The notes beneath the pieces were generated by a model. It was not told the DNA's origin. It saw only the letters and a list, made by a program, of their open reading frames with translations, and made no database searches. A stretch of DNA of 33,965 nucleotides from Lachnospiraceae bacterium (GTDB lineage Bacteria > Bacillota > Clostridia > Lachnospirales > Lachnospiraceae), in assembly GCA_024680595.1 (NCBI GenBank), contig JAILCB010000254.1, positions 1 to 33,965 on the forward strand. The letters run 5' to 3'. Below are positions 26,162 through 33,965 of the stretch, piece by piece (positions within the stretch are counted from its first letter, which is position 1; every line of letters starts with the position of its first letter). The position numbers and the translations under genes are program-made.

Positions 26162-27572
26162 TGAGAAGATAAAAAATTTTCAGGTCCATATCTGGTATTA
26201 TCCAATTATGATCCTGGTATATACTGCTAGTTTGATTTCCCTTGACTTAGTGAGGCCCGGAATATTTTCCGCCGTACTCACTATTTTGGTGTGGGTGGAA
26301 ACCCTTATCGGCGGATTTATTTTTTACAGGGGAAGGAGTAAGAGAACCGGGCAGACAGATGAGAGGGCTCCTTCTGTTTCCGTGGAGGACGGGTCTTGCC
26401 GGGAGGGAATGTCTAATGAAGGGCCGGGGAGTCCTATGGAGGCTGCCGGAGACCCTTCCGTAGATTCCCGAAGGGGGCCGTCCTTTTATGGACTGCATAT
26501 ATTCGGGCACTACATCAGGACCGAGGATGCCATAATGACCCTATGGCTTTTCTTCAATATTATCTCGGGCATATGGACGGTAGCCTTTGGTATGCCGGCA
26601 AGTGTCTATTTGGGAGAGCTCATCACCACGGCCCTGCCCATGATTTTCTACTATGCGGGGCGGAGGACCGGAGACAGGAATGCCTTTTACAGGAATTTCA
26701 TAGCAGCGGTGGTCTTTGTTGGTATTTTGGGGGTGGTGCTCTATATTACGGCACCCGATTTTTATCTGGACTACCTCTTCCGGCTCGAGTATATTTCGAA
26801 GGCAGATGCTGCAACCATGAGGGTTAGGATGCTGTCCGTCATAGGCAGTACCCTGATGGGATATCTGGCGGCGGCAGCCATGCTGGCTTCCTTCCACTTC
26901 ATTATCCGGTCGGGAGGAAAAAAAGGAAAGCTTCTATTTCTCGTCAACTGTTTTCTGGCCTTTATGAGTAATCAGCGGTCTGCCATGACTGTGGCCATTC
27001 TCATTGTGATATATGTTAATATTCTGGTCTTTTTCACATTTCATATGCTGCCCAAAAGGATTTTCAAGGTGGAATGTATAGCCGTGGCCATAGGCTTTGT
27101 GGCATTTGTCACTGCATTCCACGGGGCATTCATGAAGATCTATTATCGATTGGTTTCCCTGCCGGGAGCTGTTGGTCAGAGATCGGACCAATGGGTGGGA
27201 GCCGCTAATAATATGGCGGATAAGTGGCTGGGAAATGGGCTCGGCGCCAATGGCCACAGGGCTGCGGAATATACTAAGCATATGATTGCGGATGGGGGAC
27301 TGGCCAAGCTCTATTGTGAAATGGGCATTGTGGGAACAGCCCTATTTGCTTTTTTGATGATTCTAGTTGTGCGAAAGGGTCTGGGACATCTAAAGGCCTG
27401 TGCTCCGGAGCTGGGGATTGTGGTCATGACACTCCTGGTATCCATTGGTTCCAATGTCATGAGCTTTGCCTTGTCCGTACCTATTTTCTATTATGCTGTT
27501 GGAGCGATTGTACATGAGACAGGCTTCGGGTCCCGGCCCCATGACTTGGAGCGGGATGGGGGTCAGCCTTAA
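26154..27572 (+). CDS. Wzy/O-antigen ligase-like membrane protein 3
   Basis: The 472-residue protein has about ten membrane helices and the outer loop of the O-antigen ligase superfamily: RLVSLPGAVGQRSDQWVGA, NKW-like LGNGLGANGHRAAEY and HMIADGGLAKLYCEMGIVG. It differs from the two proteins flanking the flippase (no SGREQIW block), so it belongs to a separate branch and is a good candidate for the polymerase of the L-FucNAc unit. A polar insert at about residues 60-112 (RSKRTGQTDERAPSVSVEDG...) lies between the second and third helices. The start overlaps the preceding gene and has no clear ribosome binding site, which suggests translational coupling. A strong hairpin follows the stop. Confidence 0.82.
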   Translation: MISEKIKNFQVHIWYYPIMILVYTASLISLDLVRPGIFSAVLTILVWVETLIGGFIFYRGRSKRTGQTDERAPSVSVEDGSCREGMSNEGPGSPMEAAGDPSVDSRRGPSFYGLHIFGHYIRTEDAIMTLWLFFNIISGIWTVAFGMPASVYLGELITTALPMIFYYAGRRTGDRNAFYRNFIAAVVFVGILGVVLYITAPDFYLDYLFRLEYISKADAATMRVRMLSVIGSTLMGYLAAAAMLASFHFIIRSGGKKGKLLFLVNCFLAFMSNQRSAMTVAILIVIYVNILVFFTFHMLPKRIFKVECIAVAIGFVAFVTAFHGAFMKIYYRLVSLPGAVGQRSDQWVGAANNMADKWLGNGLGANGHRAAEYTKHMIADGGLAKLYCEMGIVGTALFAFLMILVVRKGLGHLKACAPELGIVVMTLLVSIGSNVMSFALSVPIFYYAVGAIVHETGFGSRPHDLERDGGQP

Positions 27573-27602
27573 TAATCCGCCGCTCAAGAGGCGGGGGATT
27601 AT
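27572..27602 (+). terminator. strong hairpin after polymerase gene
   Basis: ATAATCCGCCGCT pairs with the downstream GGCGGGGGATTAT: seven outer pairs, one G-G mismatch, then four pairs and a G-T. It begins at the last base of the stop codon. The sequence after it (CTAATTGAG) is not a proper T-run, so it may be a partial terminator or a message-stabilising element. Confidence 0.5.
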
Positions 27603-27650
27603 CTAATTGAGATGGCACAAATCCCTTAAAGCCGCAGGAGGTGCACTTTT

Positions 27651-28751
27651 ATGAAGCTTATTGCAATGTACTTGCCTCAATATCATGAATTTCCCGAGAA
27701 TAATGAGTGGTGGGGCAAGGGCTATACGGAATGGACTGCGGTGAAAGGGGCAAAACCCCTCTTTCCGGGACATAGGCAGCCCAAGGTTCCCCTTCATGGC
27801 TATTATGATTTAGTGAAGGATCAGCCGGAGACCTTTCGCCGTCAGGCAAAGCTAGCCAATTATTTCGGCATATACGGCTTCTCCATTTATCAATACTATT
27901 TCACAGGCCATAAGCTCATGGAGCGGCCCCTGGAGATTTTGCTGCAGCATCCGGAAATCGATTTCCGTTATTGCTTTTGCTGGGCCAATGAGAGCTGGAC
28001 CAGAGCCTGGTATGACAGGAAGGAGGACGTGCTCCTAGAGCAGACTTACGGCGGGGAGGCGGAATGGAGGGCCCATTTCGAATATAATCTGCCCTTTTTC
28101 CGGGATGCCAGATATCTCAAGGTGGATGGGAAGCCTATCTTTCAGATTTACCGGACCTTTGATTTTCAGGATTTGCCCGCAATGATTATGAAGTGGGACG
28201 AGTGGGCCAGAGAAAGCGGATTTGAGGGCATTTTTTGGATTGGGGGCAACACGGCGGGAGAGCAGGACAGCCGGCGGAATCTCATGGACGGCTGGTATGA
28301 CTTCGAGCCCGGCTATACCCTGAAGCATGGATTTAGCCATAGGCAAAGGCTGAATTATCAGCTTTCTACCGGAGTGAGACATTCCAGAAATCTGTTGGTT
28401 CAATCCTGGAAAAAGGATAGGCAGATATTGGAGCGCCGCATTCCTATGAAGTATATATTACATAGTATTGCCGGCCGGGATTATGCGGAGAATGAATTCC
28501 CCGGCATTGTGGCGGAATGGGATAATACTCCCAGACGGTCTTACAAGGGGCTTGTCTATGAGAATCCCTCACCCCGGCTATTCTATCGGACCCTAAAGCA
28601 ATTAAAGAAAAAGGTTAGGGGACGGGATCGGGACTTTGTATTTCTAAATGCCTGGAATGAGTGGGGCGAGGGCGCCGCAGTGGAGCCGGATACCTTTCAT
28701 AAATATGCTTATCTCAATGCTATCCGCAAGGTCATTATGACAGAGGATTGA
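27651..28751 (+). CDS. WbsX-like glycosyltransferase/GH99-like protein
   Basis: The 366-residue protein belongs to the Glyco_tran_WbsX family found in O-antigen and capsule loci. The N terminus KLIAMYLPQYHEFPENNEWWGKGYTEW is the family hallmark, followed by HGYYDLVKDQPETFRRQA, CFCWANESWTRAWY and FLNAWNEWGEGAAVEPD. The fold resembles glycoside hydrolase family 99, so the protein may transfer or hydrolyse mannosyl-type linkages; the true activity of the family is poorly settled. GCAGGAGGTG is an excellent ribosome binding site. It follows the hairpin at 27572 and may be less expressed than the upstream genes. The next gene is recQ, marking the end of the polysaccharide locus. Confidence 0.92.
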   Translation: MKLIAMYLPQYHEFPENNEWWGKGYTEWTAVKGAKPLFPGHRQPKVPLHGYYDLVKDQPETFRRQAKLANYFGIYGFSIYQYYFTGHKLMERPLEILLQHPEIDFRYCFCWANESWTRAWYDRKEDVLLEQTYGGEAEWRAHFEYNLPFFRDARYLKVDGKPIFQIYRTFDFQDLPAMIMKWDEWARESGFEGIFWIGGNTAGEQDSRRNLMDGWYDFEPGYTLKHGFSHRQRLNYQLSTGVRHSRNLLVQSWKKDRQILERRIPMKYILHSIAGRDYAENEFPGIVAEWDNTPRRSYKGLVYENPSPRLFYRTLKQLKKKVRGRDRDFVFLNAWNEWGEGAAVEPDTFHKYAYLNAIRKVIMTED

Positions 28752-28786
28752 TTGGGTGCCATACCTATAATTGGTGATAGGGGAGT

Positions 28787-30520
28787 ATGATAGAATCACA
28801 GCAGATATTAAAAAAATACTTTGGCTATGACGGCTTCAGGCCGGGTCAGGAAAAATTGATTACAGCTGTTCTAAATGGCAGGGATGTGCAGGGGATTATG
28901 CCCACCGGAGCAGGAAAATCCTTGTGTTTTCAAATCCCCGCCCTCATGCTGGATGGGATAACCATAGTTATATCACCCCTGATATCACTAATGAAGGATC
29001 AGGTGGCCGCCTTGAATGCGGCGGGAATTCATGCAGCCTATCTGAATAGTTCCCTGACTCCGGGCCAGTTCCGAAAGGCCCTGGAGTATGCAAAAAACGG
29101 CCGCTATAAAATCATATATGTGGCACCGGAACGGTTGGATACCGACCGTTTTTTGGATTTCGCCCTGTCTCCCGGTGTGGACATTCCTTTTCTGGCGGTA
29201 GATGAAGCCCATTGTGTTTCCCAATGGGGACAGGACTTTCGGCCCAGCTACCTAAAGATCATGGATTTCGTAGACAGGCTTCCCCATCGGCCGGTGATTG
29301 GGGCCTATACGGCGACGGCCACCAGGCAGGTCAGAAATGATGTCCTGAAAATACTGCGTTTACAGAATCCAGTATCCGTGACAACGGGCTTTGACCGGGA
29401 TAATCTTTATTATGCAGTAAAGAAGCCGGCGGATAAGTATTCGGCCCTTCGTTATTATATAAGAGAAAAGGAAGATGCCATGCCCGGTCTTTCCGGTATC
29501 GTCTATTGCGGTACCAGAAAGAATGTGGATGAGGTAACGAGAAGACTTCAAGAGGATGGTTATTCCGCAGCGGCCTATCATGCGGGACTTTCCGAAGAGG
29601 AGAGAAACGCCAATCAAGAGGCTTTTATTAATGGAGATATCCAGATCATGGTGGCCACCAATGCTTTTGGCATGGGAATTGACAAGAGCGATGTGAGATT
29701 TGTGGTTCATTATAATATGCCAAAGGACATGGAAAGCTACTATCAGGAGGCCGGGAGAGCGGGCCGGGACGGAGAGATGGCGGAATGCCTCTTATTATAT
29801 AGCGGTCAGGATGTGAAGCTGAATGAATTCCTGATTGAAAAGGATAAGGAGAATGACGAGCTTACGGAGGAGCAAAAGGCCATTATCAAGGAGCGGGATA
29901 GGGAAAGGCTGAAAAAGATGACCTTCTATTGTTTCTCTAAGTATTGTTTGAGAAGCTATATTTTGGAGTATTTTGGAGAGCCGAGGGTAAAGAATTGCGG
30001 TAACTGCTCTGTATGTCTGGGATTGGGAACAGGGGAGAAGCCCTCCTCTGCAAAGAGTAAGGGCTACGGATACCGGAGCGGCGGCTCCGGAAGGCCTAAA
30101 GGGGCCCGGGAAAGTGGAGCCTATGGGGATTATGGGGATTATGCCGATACGGCTGATTTCTATGCCGGCTACGATGATTATTCCCAAGCCAATGGCTATA
30201 TAGAAGATTATGGCAGAGCCGGGGCAGGCACTTCTCCTGCCGCCGGCAAAAAGGGCGGCTCCGGAAAGAAGCCTTCTATGGCGGATCTCAATGAGAAGGA
30301 AAGAAAGATTTTTGAGTCCCTTCGGTCTCTTCGGACAGAAATTGCCAGAGAGAATCAAACTCATCCCTATATTATCTTTTCAGATAAGACCCTTATAGAA
30401 ATGTGCAGGGTCATGCCCAGGAACCGGGAAGAGCTGCTGGGGGTAAGCGGTGTGGGGGAATACAAACTGAACCAATATGGAAAACGATTTCTAGATACCA
30501 TAAATGCCCTTAGGCAATAG
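28787..30520 (+). CDS. recQ: RecQ-family ATP-dependent DNA helicase
   Basis: The 577-residue 3'-5' helicase has motif 0/I (FRPGQEKLI, MPTGAGKS at about 38-45), DEAH at 139-142, TATAT, the motif V/VI block (ATNAFGMGIDK, QEAGRAGRDG at 320-329) and a zinc-binding cluster (C387, C404, C407, C410). After the zinc site a linker of about 85 residues rich in Gly, Tyr, Asp and Ala (GAYGDYGDYADTADFYAGYD) takes the place of the RQC winged-helix domain, and an HRDC domain (about 500-577) ends the protein. GGGGAG precedes the ATG. It is a DNA repair and recombination enzyme and looks like the chromosomal flank of the glycan locus. Confidence 0.94.
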   Translation: MIESQQILKKYFGYDGFRPGQEKLITAVLNGRDVQGIMPTGAGKSLCFQIPALMLDGITIVISPLISLMKDQVAALNAAGIHAAYLNSSLTPGQFRKALEYAKNGRYKIIYVAPERLDTDRFLDFALSPGVDIPFLAVDEAHCVSQWGQDFRPSYLKIMDFVDRLPHRPVIGAYTATATRQVRNDVLKILRLQNPVSVTTGFDRDNLYYAVKKPADKYSALRYYIREKEDAMPGLSGIVYCGTRKNVDEVTRRLQEDGYSAAAYHAGLSEEERNANQEAFINGDIQIMVATNAFGMGIDKSDVRFVVHYNMPKDMESYYQEAGRAGRDGEMAECLLLYSGQDVKLNEFLIEKDKENDELTEEQKAIIKERDRERLKKMTFYCFSKYCLRSYILEYFGEPRVKNCGNCSVCLGLGTGEKPSSAKSKGYGYRSGGSGRPKGARESGAYGDYGDYADTADFYAGYDDYSQANGYIEDYGRAGAGTSPAAGKKGGSGKKPSMADLNEKERKIFESLRSLRTEIARENQTHPYIIFSDKTLIEMCRVMPRNREELLGVSGVGEYKLNQYGKRFLDTINALRQ

Positions 30521-30567
30521 ATTATGGATAATAATTCTTCCCAAATTGTATTTTCCTTAGGCAATAG
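30508..30567 (+). repeat. 13-base direct repeat at recQ end
   Basis: CCTTAGGCAATAG occurs at 30508-30520, where it forms the last codons and stop of recQ, and again at 30555-30567. The second copy is also the left arm of the hairpin that follows. Confidence 0.6.
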
Positions 30568-30599
30568 TATCATAAATATCCTATGACTATTGCATTTCT
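30561..30599 (+). terminator. candidate recQ terminator
   Basis: GCAATAG (30561-30567) pairs with CTATTGC (30587-30593), with CATA/TATG able to pair inside. ATTTCTTT follows. The stem is AT-rich, so it would be a modest terminator. Confidence 0.4.
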
Positions 30600-30659
30600 T
30601 TGGATTCTCGAATAAAATAGTGCCGCTCCTATATTTTAAGAGCGATGTAATAATGTGCT

Positions 30660-30665
30660 TATAAT
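30660..30665 (+). promoter_or_regulatory. candidate -10 box
   Basis: TATAAT lies 34 bases before the ATG at 30700. The hexamer 17 bases upstream (TAAGAG) is a poor -35. It would allow the phospholipid genes to be transcribed apart from recQ. Confidence 0.35.
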
Positions 30666-30699
30666 ATGGTAGTAAGGCAAATTTCCATAGGAGGCGGAC

Positions 30700-31251
30700 A
30701 TGCTAGCTTTTCTCAAGCAATACCTGAAGAATCCCCGAACCGTTGGGGCAATTGCACCCAGCGGGAGAGGACTGGCCCTCAAAATGATGGAACCCATCGA
30801 CTTTGACCATGCCAGATGTATAGTGGAATATGGTCCGGGTACCGGAGCCTTCACAAGGGAATTGGTGAAAAGGAAGAGGAGGGGAACCCGTTTGATCCTC
30901 ATCGAGCAGAATGAGGAATTCTATAGAATGATGCGGGATAAGTATGACGGGAAAAGGAATATTTCCGTTATCTACGGCAGTGCGGAGGATGCCTGCTCCT
31001 ATATTCAGAGGGCGGGGGTACAGTATGTGGATTATGTCGTATCCGGACTTCCTTTTACATCTCTGCCCAAGGATGTTTCTATCAGGATTTTCAAGGCTAC
31101 CAGGAAATTGATAGGAAAAAAGGGCAGGTTTGTAACCTTTCAATATACATTAATTAAGAAGAAGTTCTTTGAAAGCTATTTCCGTTTTGAAAATAGGCTG
31201 TTTGAGCTGAAAAATCTTCCGCCGGCCTATGTTTTTGTATTGAGGAAATGA
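30700..31251 (+). CDS. PmtA-like SAM-dependent methyltransferase
   Basis: A 183-residue class I methyltransferase. FLKQYLKNPRTVGAIAPSGRGLALKM is the N-terminal signature of the phospholipid N-methyltransferase (PmtA)/LmtA-like family. The SAM-binding motif VEYGPGTGAFTREL, the acidic LIEQNEEFY, and SGLPFTSLP (motif IV region) follow. It sits next to an LPG_synthase_TM protein, PssA and Psd, so methylation of phosphatidylethanolamine is a reasonable guess. rRNA adenine dimethylases are distant relatives, but the N terminus argues against them. TAGGAGGCGG is a strong ribosome binding site. Confidence 0.85.
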   Translation: MLAFLKQYLKNPRTVGAIAPSGRGLALKMMEPIDFDHARCIVEYGPGTGAFTRELVKRKRRGTRLILIEQNEEFYRMMRDKYDGKRNISVIYGSAEDACSYIQRAGVQYVDYVVSGLPFTSLPKDVSIRIFKATRKLIGKKGRFVTFQYTLIKKKFFESYFRFENRLFELKNLPPAYVFVLRK

Positions 31252-31291
31252 GAAAAAAATGATATTCTGTACCGGATTGAAATGAGGTGCC

Positions 31292-32332
31292 ATGAAAAGC
31301 GACAGGAAAAAAGTACTTTGGTCATTGGTCTTTATCGTACTCACCATACTCTGTGTCTGGTTTATGGTTAGTCGGGAAGAATCCTTCTTTTGGGGGGATT
31401 TTTTGGAGTCCATAAAACACTCTTCCCTGCCGCTGATCTTATGTGCTGTCTGCTCCATGGTGGGCTTTATCGTATTTGAGGCAGCGGCCCTGAGGACCAT
31501 TATCAGAAGCGTCGGATATCCAAAGGGTTTAAGGAGTAATATAGTATATTCCGCAGCGGATATTTATTTCTCTGCAATTACACCCTCTGCCACAGGCGGC
31601 CAGCCGGTCAGTGCTTTTTTCATGATGGCGGATGGGATTCCGGGGGCTGTAGTCACCGCGTCCCTTATCCTGAATTTGGTAGCCTATACCATGGCCATTG
31701 TCTTTGTAGGGGTTGTGGCGCTGCTGTTTCGCTTTGATATCTTCCTTGAATTCAGCCTAGTGTCCAAGGGGCTCATCATTGCAGGTTTTGCAGTCCTGGC
31801 TGTGATGCTGGCAGGTTTTCTTTTCCTTTTGAGGAACGGAAGTTTTCTCAAACGCATCATAATGTGGTTCATCCGCCTGGGCGAGAGGCTGAAAATTGTC
31901 AAGAAAAAGCCGGAAAGAGAGCAGAAGATTGACAGAATTGTTTCGGATTACAAGGCCTGCACTTCTCTCTTTGGAGACAAGAAATATCTGATTTGGAAGG
32001 TTTTTTTCTGGGATTTGATGCAAAGGGCGTCACAGATATTGGTTTCCGTATTCGTTTATCTGGCAATGGGAGGCAGTCTTGAGAATGGTTTAAAGGTGTG
32101 GTTTATACAGAGTTTTTCTGCAATTGGATCCAACTGTGTGCCTATCCCCGGTGCAATTGGAGTTGCGGATCATCTAATGCTGGAGGGCTATGAGATGGTG
32201 CTGCCCCATGGTGCCGCCCTTAATATGGAACTATTGAGCCGGGGTATTAGCTTTTACGGAAGCGTACTTTTGAGTCTTATTATCATTATTCCCGGTTATT
32301 TCGGTTTGAAATCCATGAAGAAAAAGAGCTGA
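31292..32332 (+). CDS. LPG_synthase_TM (UPF0104) flippase-like membrane protein
   Basis: The 346-residue integral membrane protein has about eight helices and the family motifs SAITPSATGGQPV near residue 95 and CVPIPGAIGVAD near residue 285, typical of the transmembrane part of lysylphosphatidylglycerol synthase and YbhN/AglD. The soluble synthase domain of MprF is absent, so the protein is more likely a lipid translocator-like protein than a synthase. GAGGTG is upstream of the ATG. It stands 40 bases after the methyltransferase and 111 bases before pssA, in a phospholipid gene group. Confidence 0.88.
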   Translation: MKSDRKKVLWSLVFIVLTILCVWFMVSREESFFWGDFLESIKHSSLPLILCAVCSMVGFIVFEAAALRTIIRSVGYPKGLRSNIVYSAADIYFSAITPSATGGQPVSAFFMMADGIPGAVVTASLILNLVAYTMAIVFVGVVALLFRFDIFLEFSLVSKGLIIAGFAVLAVMLAGFLFLLRNGSFLKRIIMWFIRLGERLKIVKKKPEREQKIDRIVSDYKACTSLFGDKKYLIWKVFFWDLMQRASQILVSVFVYLAMGGSLENGLKVWFIQSFSAIGSNCVPIPGAIGVADHLMLEGYEMVLPHGAALNMELLSRGISFYGSVLLSLIIIIPGYFGLKSMKKKS

Positions 32333-32443
32333 AATGGATTTATAAGGGCCGGGGACTATAAGACAGATACTATTCATTGCATGAGGAGATGTTTTTGAAG
32401 GAATGGAATGGTCTATGTACTTTTCCGAAAGAGGAGGCAATTC

Positions 32444-33148
32444 TTGATAGGAGTATATGATTATACGGTAGTTTTGACTTATATGTCCTTGCTTTCGGGC
32501 GCATTGGGAATTATAGTTTCACTCTATGGACCGGGACATCCTTTTTTGGGAGTCTTCTTCCTAATGTTTAGCGGACTCTGCGATGCCTTTGATGGAAAGG
32601 TGGCCCGGCTCAAGAAGGATAGGACGGATTTTCAAAAGAAATTCGGTGTTCAGATAGATTCCCTTGCCGATTTGGTGGCTTTTGGGGTACTGCCGGCCTG
32701 TATCGGCAACTCCATGCTTTGGAGCTATCCTCATATTTCCGACCGGATTCCCCATATGATTAAGGGGGATCGGAAGGAGGGAATATTCCTTATTGTCCTC
32801 TATACCATAATGGTGTTTTACATTTTGGCGGCCCTGATTCGTCTGGCCTATTATAATGTGACGGAAGAGGAGAGACAAAAAACAGAGGATACTGCCCGGA
32901 AATATTTTACAGGTCTGCCTGTTACTTCGGCATCCTTAATATTCCCCATGGTTCTTCTTGTTCAGTTCTTGACCGTTACGGATATTACACCCTGGTACTT
33001 CGCAATTATGGCCCTGGTGGCCATGCTTTTCGTATCCAAGATACCCTTTAGAAAACCGGATTTTAAGGGGCTCATGATATTAGTAGCGGCGGGAGCGGTT
33101 GAGTTTACTATTTTGATGGTATTCTGGTGGTTTTCAAAGACCCTCTAG
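32444..33148 (+). CDS. pssA: CDP-diacylglycerol-serine O-phosphatidyltransferase
   Basis: A membrane enzyme of 234 residues making phosphatidylserine from CDP-diacylglycerol and serine. The CDP-alcohol phosphotransferase motif is visible as DAFDGKVAR followed by GVQIDSLAD (DxxDGxxAR ... GxxxDxxxD); the spacing between halves is a few residues longer than the textbook eight. About six to seven helices follow. The track starts at 32408, but TTG 32444 has GAGGAGG six bases upstream and gives IGVYDYTVVLTYMSL, the normal N terminus. It is followed 50 bases later by the decarboxylase that uses its product. Confidence 0.93.
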   Translation: MIGVYDYTVVLTYMSLLSGALGIIVSLYGPGHPFLGVFFLMFSGLCDAFDGKVARLKKDRTDFQKKFGVQIDSLADLVAFGVLPACIGNSMLWSYPHISDRIPHMIKGDRKEGIFLIVLYTIMVFYILAALIRLAYYNVTEEERQKTEDTARKYFTGLPVTSASLIFPMVLLVQFLTVTDITPWYFAIMALVAMLFVSKIPFRKPDFKGLMILVAAGAVEFTILMVFWWFSKTL

Positions 33149-33198
33149 GATTCAAGGCCGTTTCCTTAGACAAAAATCTAATAATAAGGATTATAAAT

Positions 33199-33965
33199 AT
33201 GCATGAAATTCATCTTCAATTTCTGTACGGTACCTGCCCCGGCAGGCTGATTCTGAGGCTTCTGACACATCCCTGTCTTTCAAGGGTGTGCGGGAGCCTT
33301 TTGGATACAGGTCTCTCTGCTTCCATAGTACCTGCCTTTATCAGGAAATATAATATTGATATGTCGGATTATGAGGAAAAGGACTACTCCTCTTTTAATG
33401 ACTTCTTTACCAGGCAGGTAAAGGAAGGGGCCCGTCCCATCTGTCAGGAGGATGACGCCCTAATCTCCCCCTGTGACGGCCTTCTCTCTGTCTGGCCCAT
33501 AAAGGAGGGATTGGTTCTTCCTGTGAAGCAGAGCCAATATTCCATGGGGGATTTACTTAGAAATAAGTCTTTGGCTGACCGTTTTCAGGACGGGCTCTGT
33601 CTGGTTTTCCGCCTCTGTGTGAATCACTATCACCGCTATTGCTTTTTTGATGACGCCATACCTATCGCTTCCCGGAGAATTCCCGGACGCCTGCATACGG
33701 TGCGGCCCATTGCCCTTCGCTCGGTGCCGGTTTTTGCGGAGAACAGCAGGGAATATGCGGTTTTGAAGACATTTCATTTCGGCTTGGCGGTACAGATGGA
33801 GGTGGGCGCCATGCTGGTTGGAAAAATCGATAATCATCCCTTCCCTGAGAAAGAGAATTCTATGAGACCCCCGGTGAAGAGGGGGGAGGAAAAAGGGAAA
33901 TTCCTCTACGGAGGATCCACTATTATTGTACTTTTAGAGAAGGACAGGGCCCGGCTTTCCCCTGA
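33199..33965 (+). CDS. psd: phosphatidylserine decarboxylase, cut by window end
   Basis: This gene is not in the ORF track because it runs off the window. Translation from ATG 33199 stays open to the last base, giving about 255 residues. Family features are YSSFNDFFTRQVKEGARPI, SPCDGLLSVW, the NHYHRYCF histidine block, GRLHTVRPIA, VQMEVGAMLVGKI and the self-cleavage site YGGSTIIVLL, whose serine becomes the pyruvoyl cofactor. It converts phosphatidylserine from PssA to phosphatidylethanolamine. AAGGA lies nine bases or so upstream of the ATG. A polar insert (PEKENSMRPPVKRGEEKGK) precedes the GGST site. Only the last few tens of residues should be missing. Confidence 0.95.
   Translation, partial: MHEIHLQFLYGTCPGRLILRLLTHPCLSRVCGSLLDTGLSASIVPAFIRKYNIDMSDYEEKDYSSFNDFFTRQVKEGARPICQEDDALISPCDGLLSVWPIKEGLVLPVKQSQYSMGDLLRNKSLADRFQDGLCLVFRLCVNHYHRYCFFDDAIPIASRRIPGRLHTVRPIALRSVPVFAENSREYAVLKTFHFGLAVQMEVGAMLVGKIDNHPFPEKENSMRPPVKRGEEKGKFLYGGSTIIVLLEKDRARLSP

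Noticed and set aside
29795-30364. Minus-strand ORF of 189 residues
   Set aside because: It is opposite the low-complexity part of recQ; its Ile/Gly-rich translation reflects the GAT/GGC repeats on the other strand.
1-33965. CRISPR arrays, insertion sequences, tRNA genes
   Set aside because: I saw no regularly spaced repeats, transposase or integrase motifs, or tRNA-like TPsiC arms with acceptor stems on either strand.

Overview
The window looks like a low-to-mid GC Gram-positive anaerobe of the Clostridia, most likely a Lachnospiraceae member. This rests on the style of the phospholipid genes (PssA with TTG start, Psd with a GGST end), AGGAGG-type ribosome binding sites, near-consensus sigma-A promoter spacing, and the whole gene set of a Gram-positive surface-polysaccharide locus. 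No rRNA or other taxonomic marker is present, so the assignment is an inference. All supported genes lie on the plus strand.

Region 1 (1-14421) is the first part of a capsule/exopolysaccharide locus. It holds the tail of a polyprenyl-phosphate sugar glycosyltransferase, gmd and fcl (GDP-L-fucose synthesis), a small two-helix membrane protein of unknown role, a DUF6077-like membrane protein split into two coupled ORFs, a GT2, a WbaP-like phosphoglycosyl transferase, a TuaG-like GT2, an unusual GT2-GT4 fusion, and a Wzx-type flippase flanked by two related Wzy/ligase-like membrane proteins.

Region 2 (about 14490-27602) starts at a near-perfect promoter (TTGACT-N17-TATAAT) with a structured leader. 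It encodes a PglF-like 4,6-dehydratase, a PglE-like aminotransferase, a PglC-like phosphoglycosyl transferase, an ATP-grasp protein and a HAD phosphatase. These are followed by a GT4, the complete UDP-L-FucNAc set (CapE, CapF, CapG), another GT4 and a third polymerase/ligase-like protein. A strong hairpin then separates it from a WbsX-like protein.

Region 3 (28787-33965) is housekeeping: RecQ with an unusual linker, then a phospholipid group (PmtA-like methyltransferase, LPG_synthase_TM protein, PssA, and Psd cut by the window end).

Taken together, the locus predicts a lipid-linked glycan containing L-fucose, L-FucNAc and a 4-amino-4,6-dideoxy sugar, started by one or both phosphoglycosyl transferases, flipped by the Wzx protein and polymerised or ligated by up to three Wzy/WaaL-like proteins. 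No Wzz/Wze chain-length kinase module is visible here. No gene-free stretch exceeds 300 bases; the longest (14422-14663) carries the promoter and leader. I saw no tRNA, rRNA, CRISPR array, insertion sequence or integrase.
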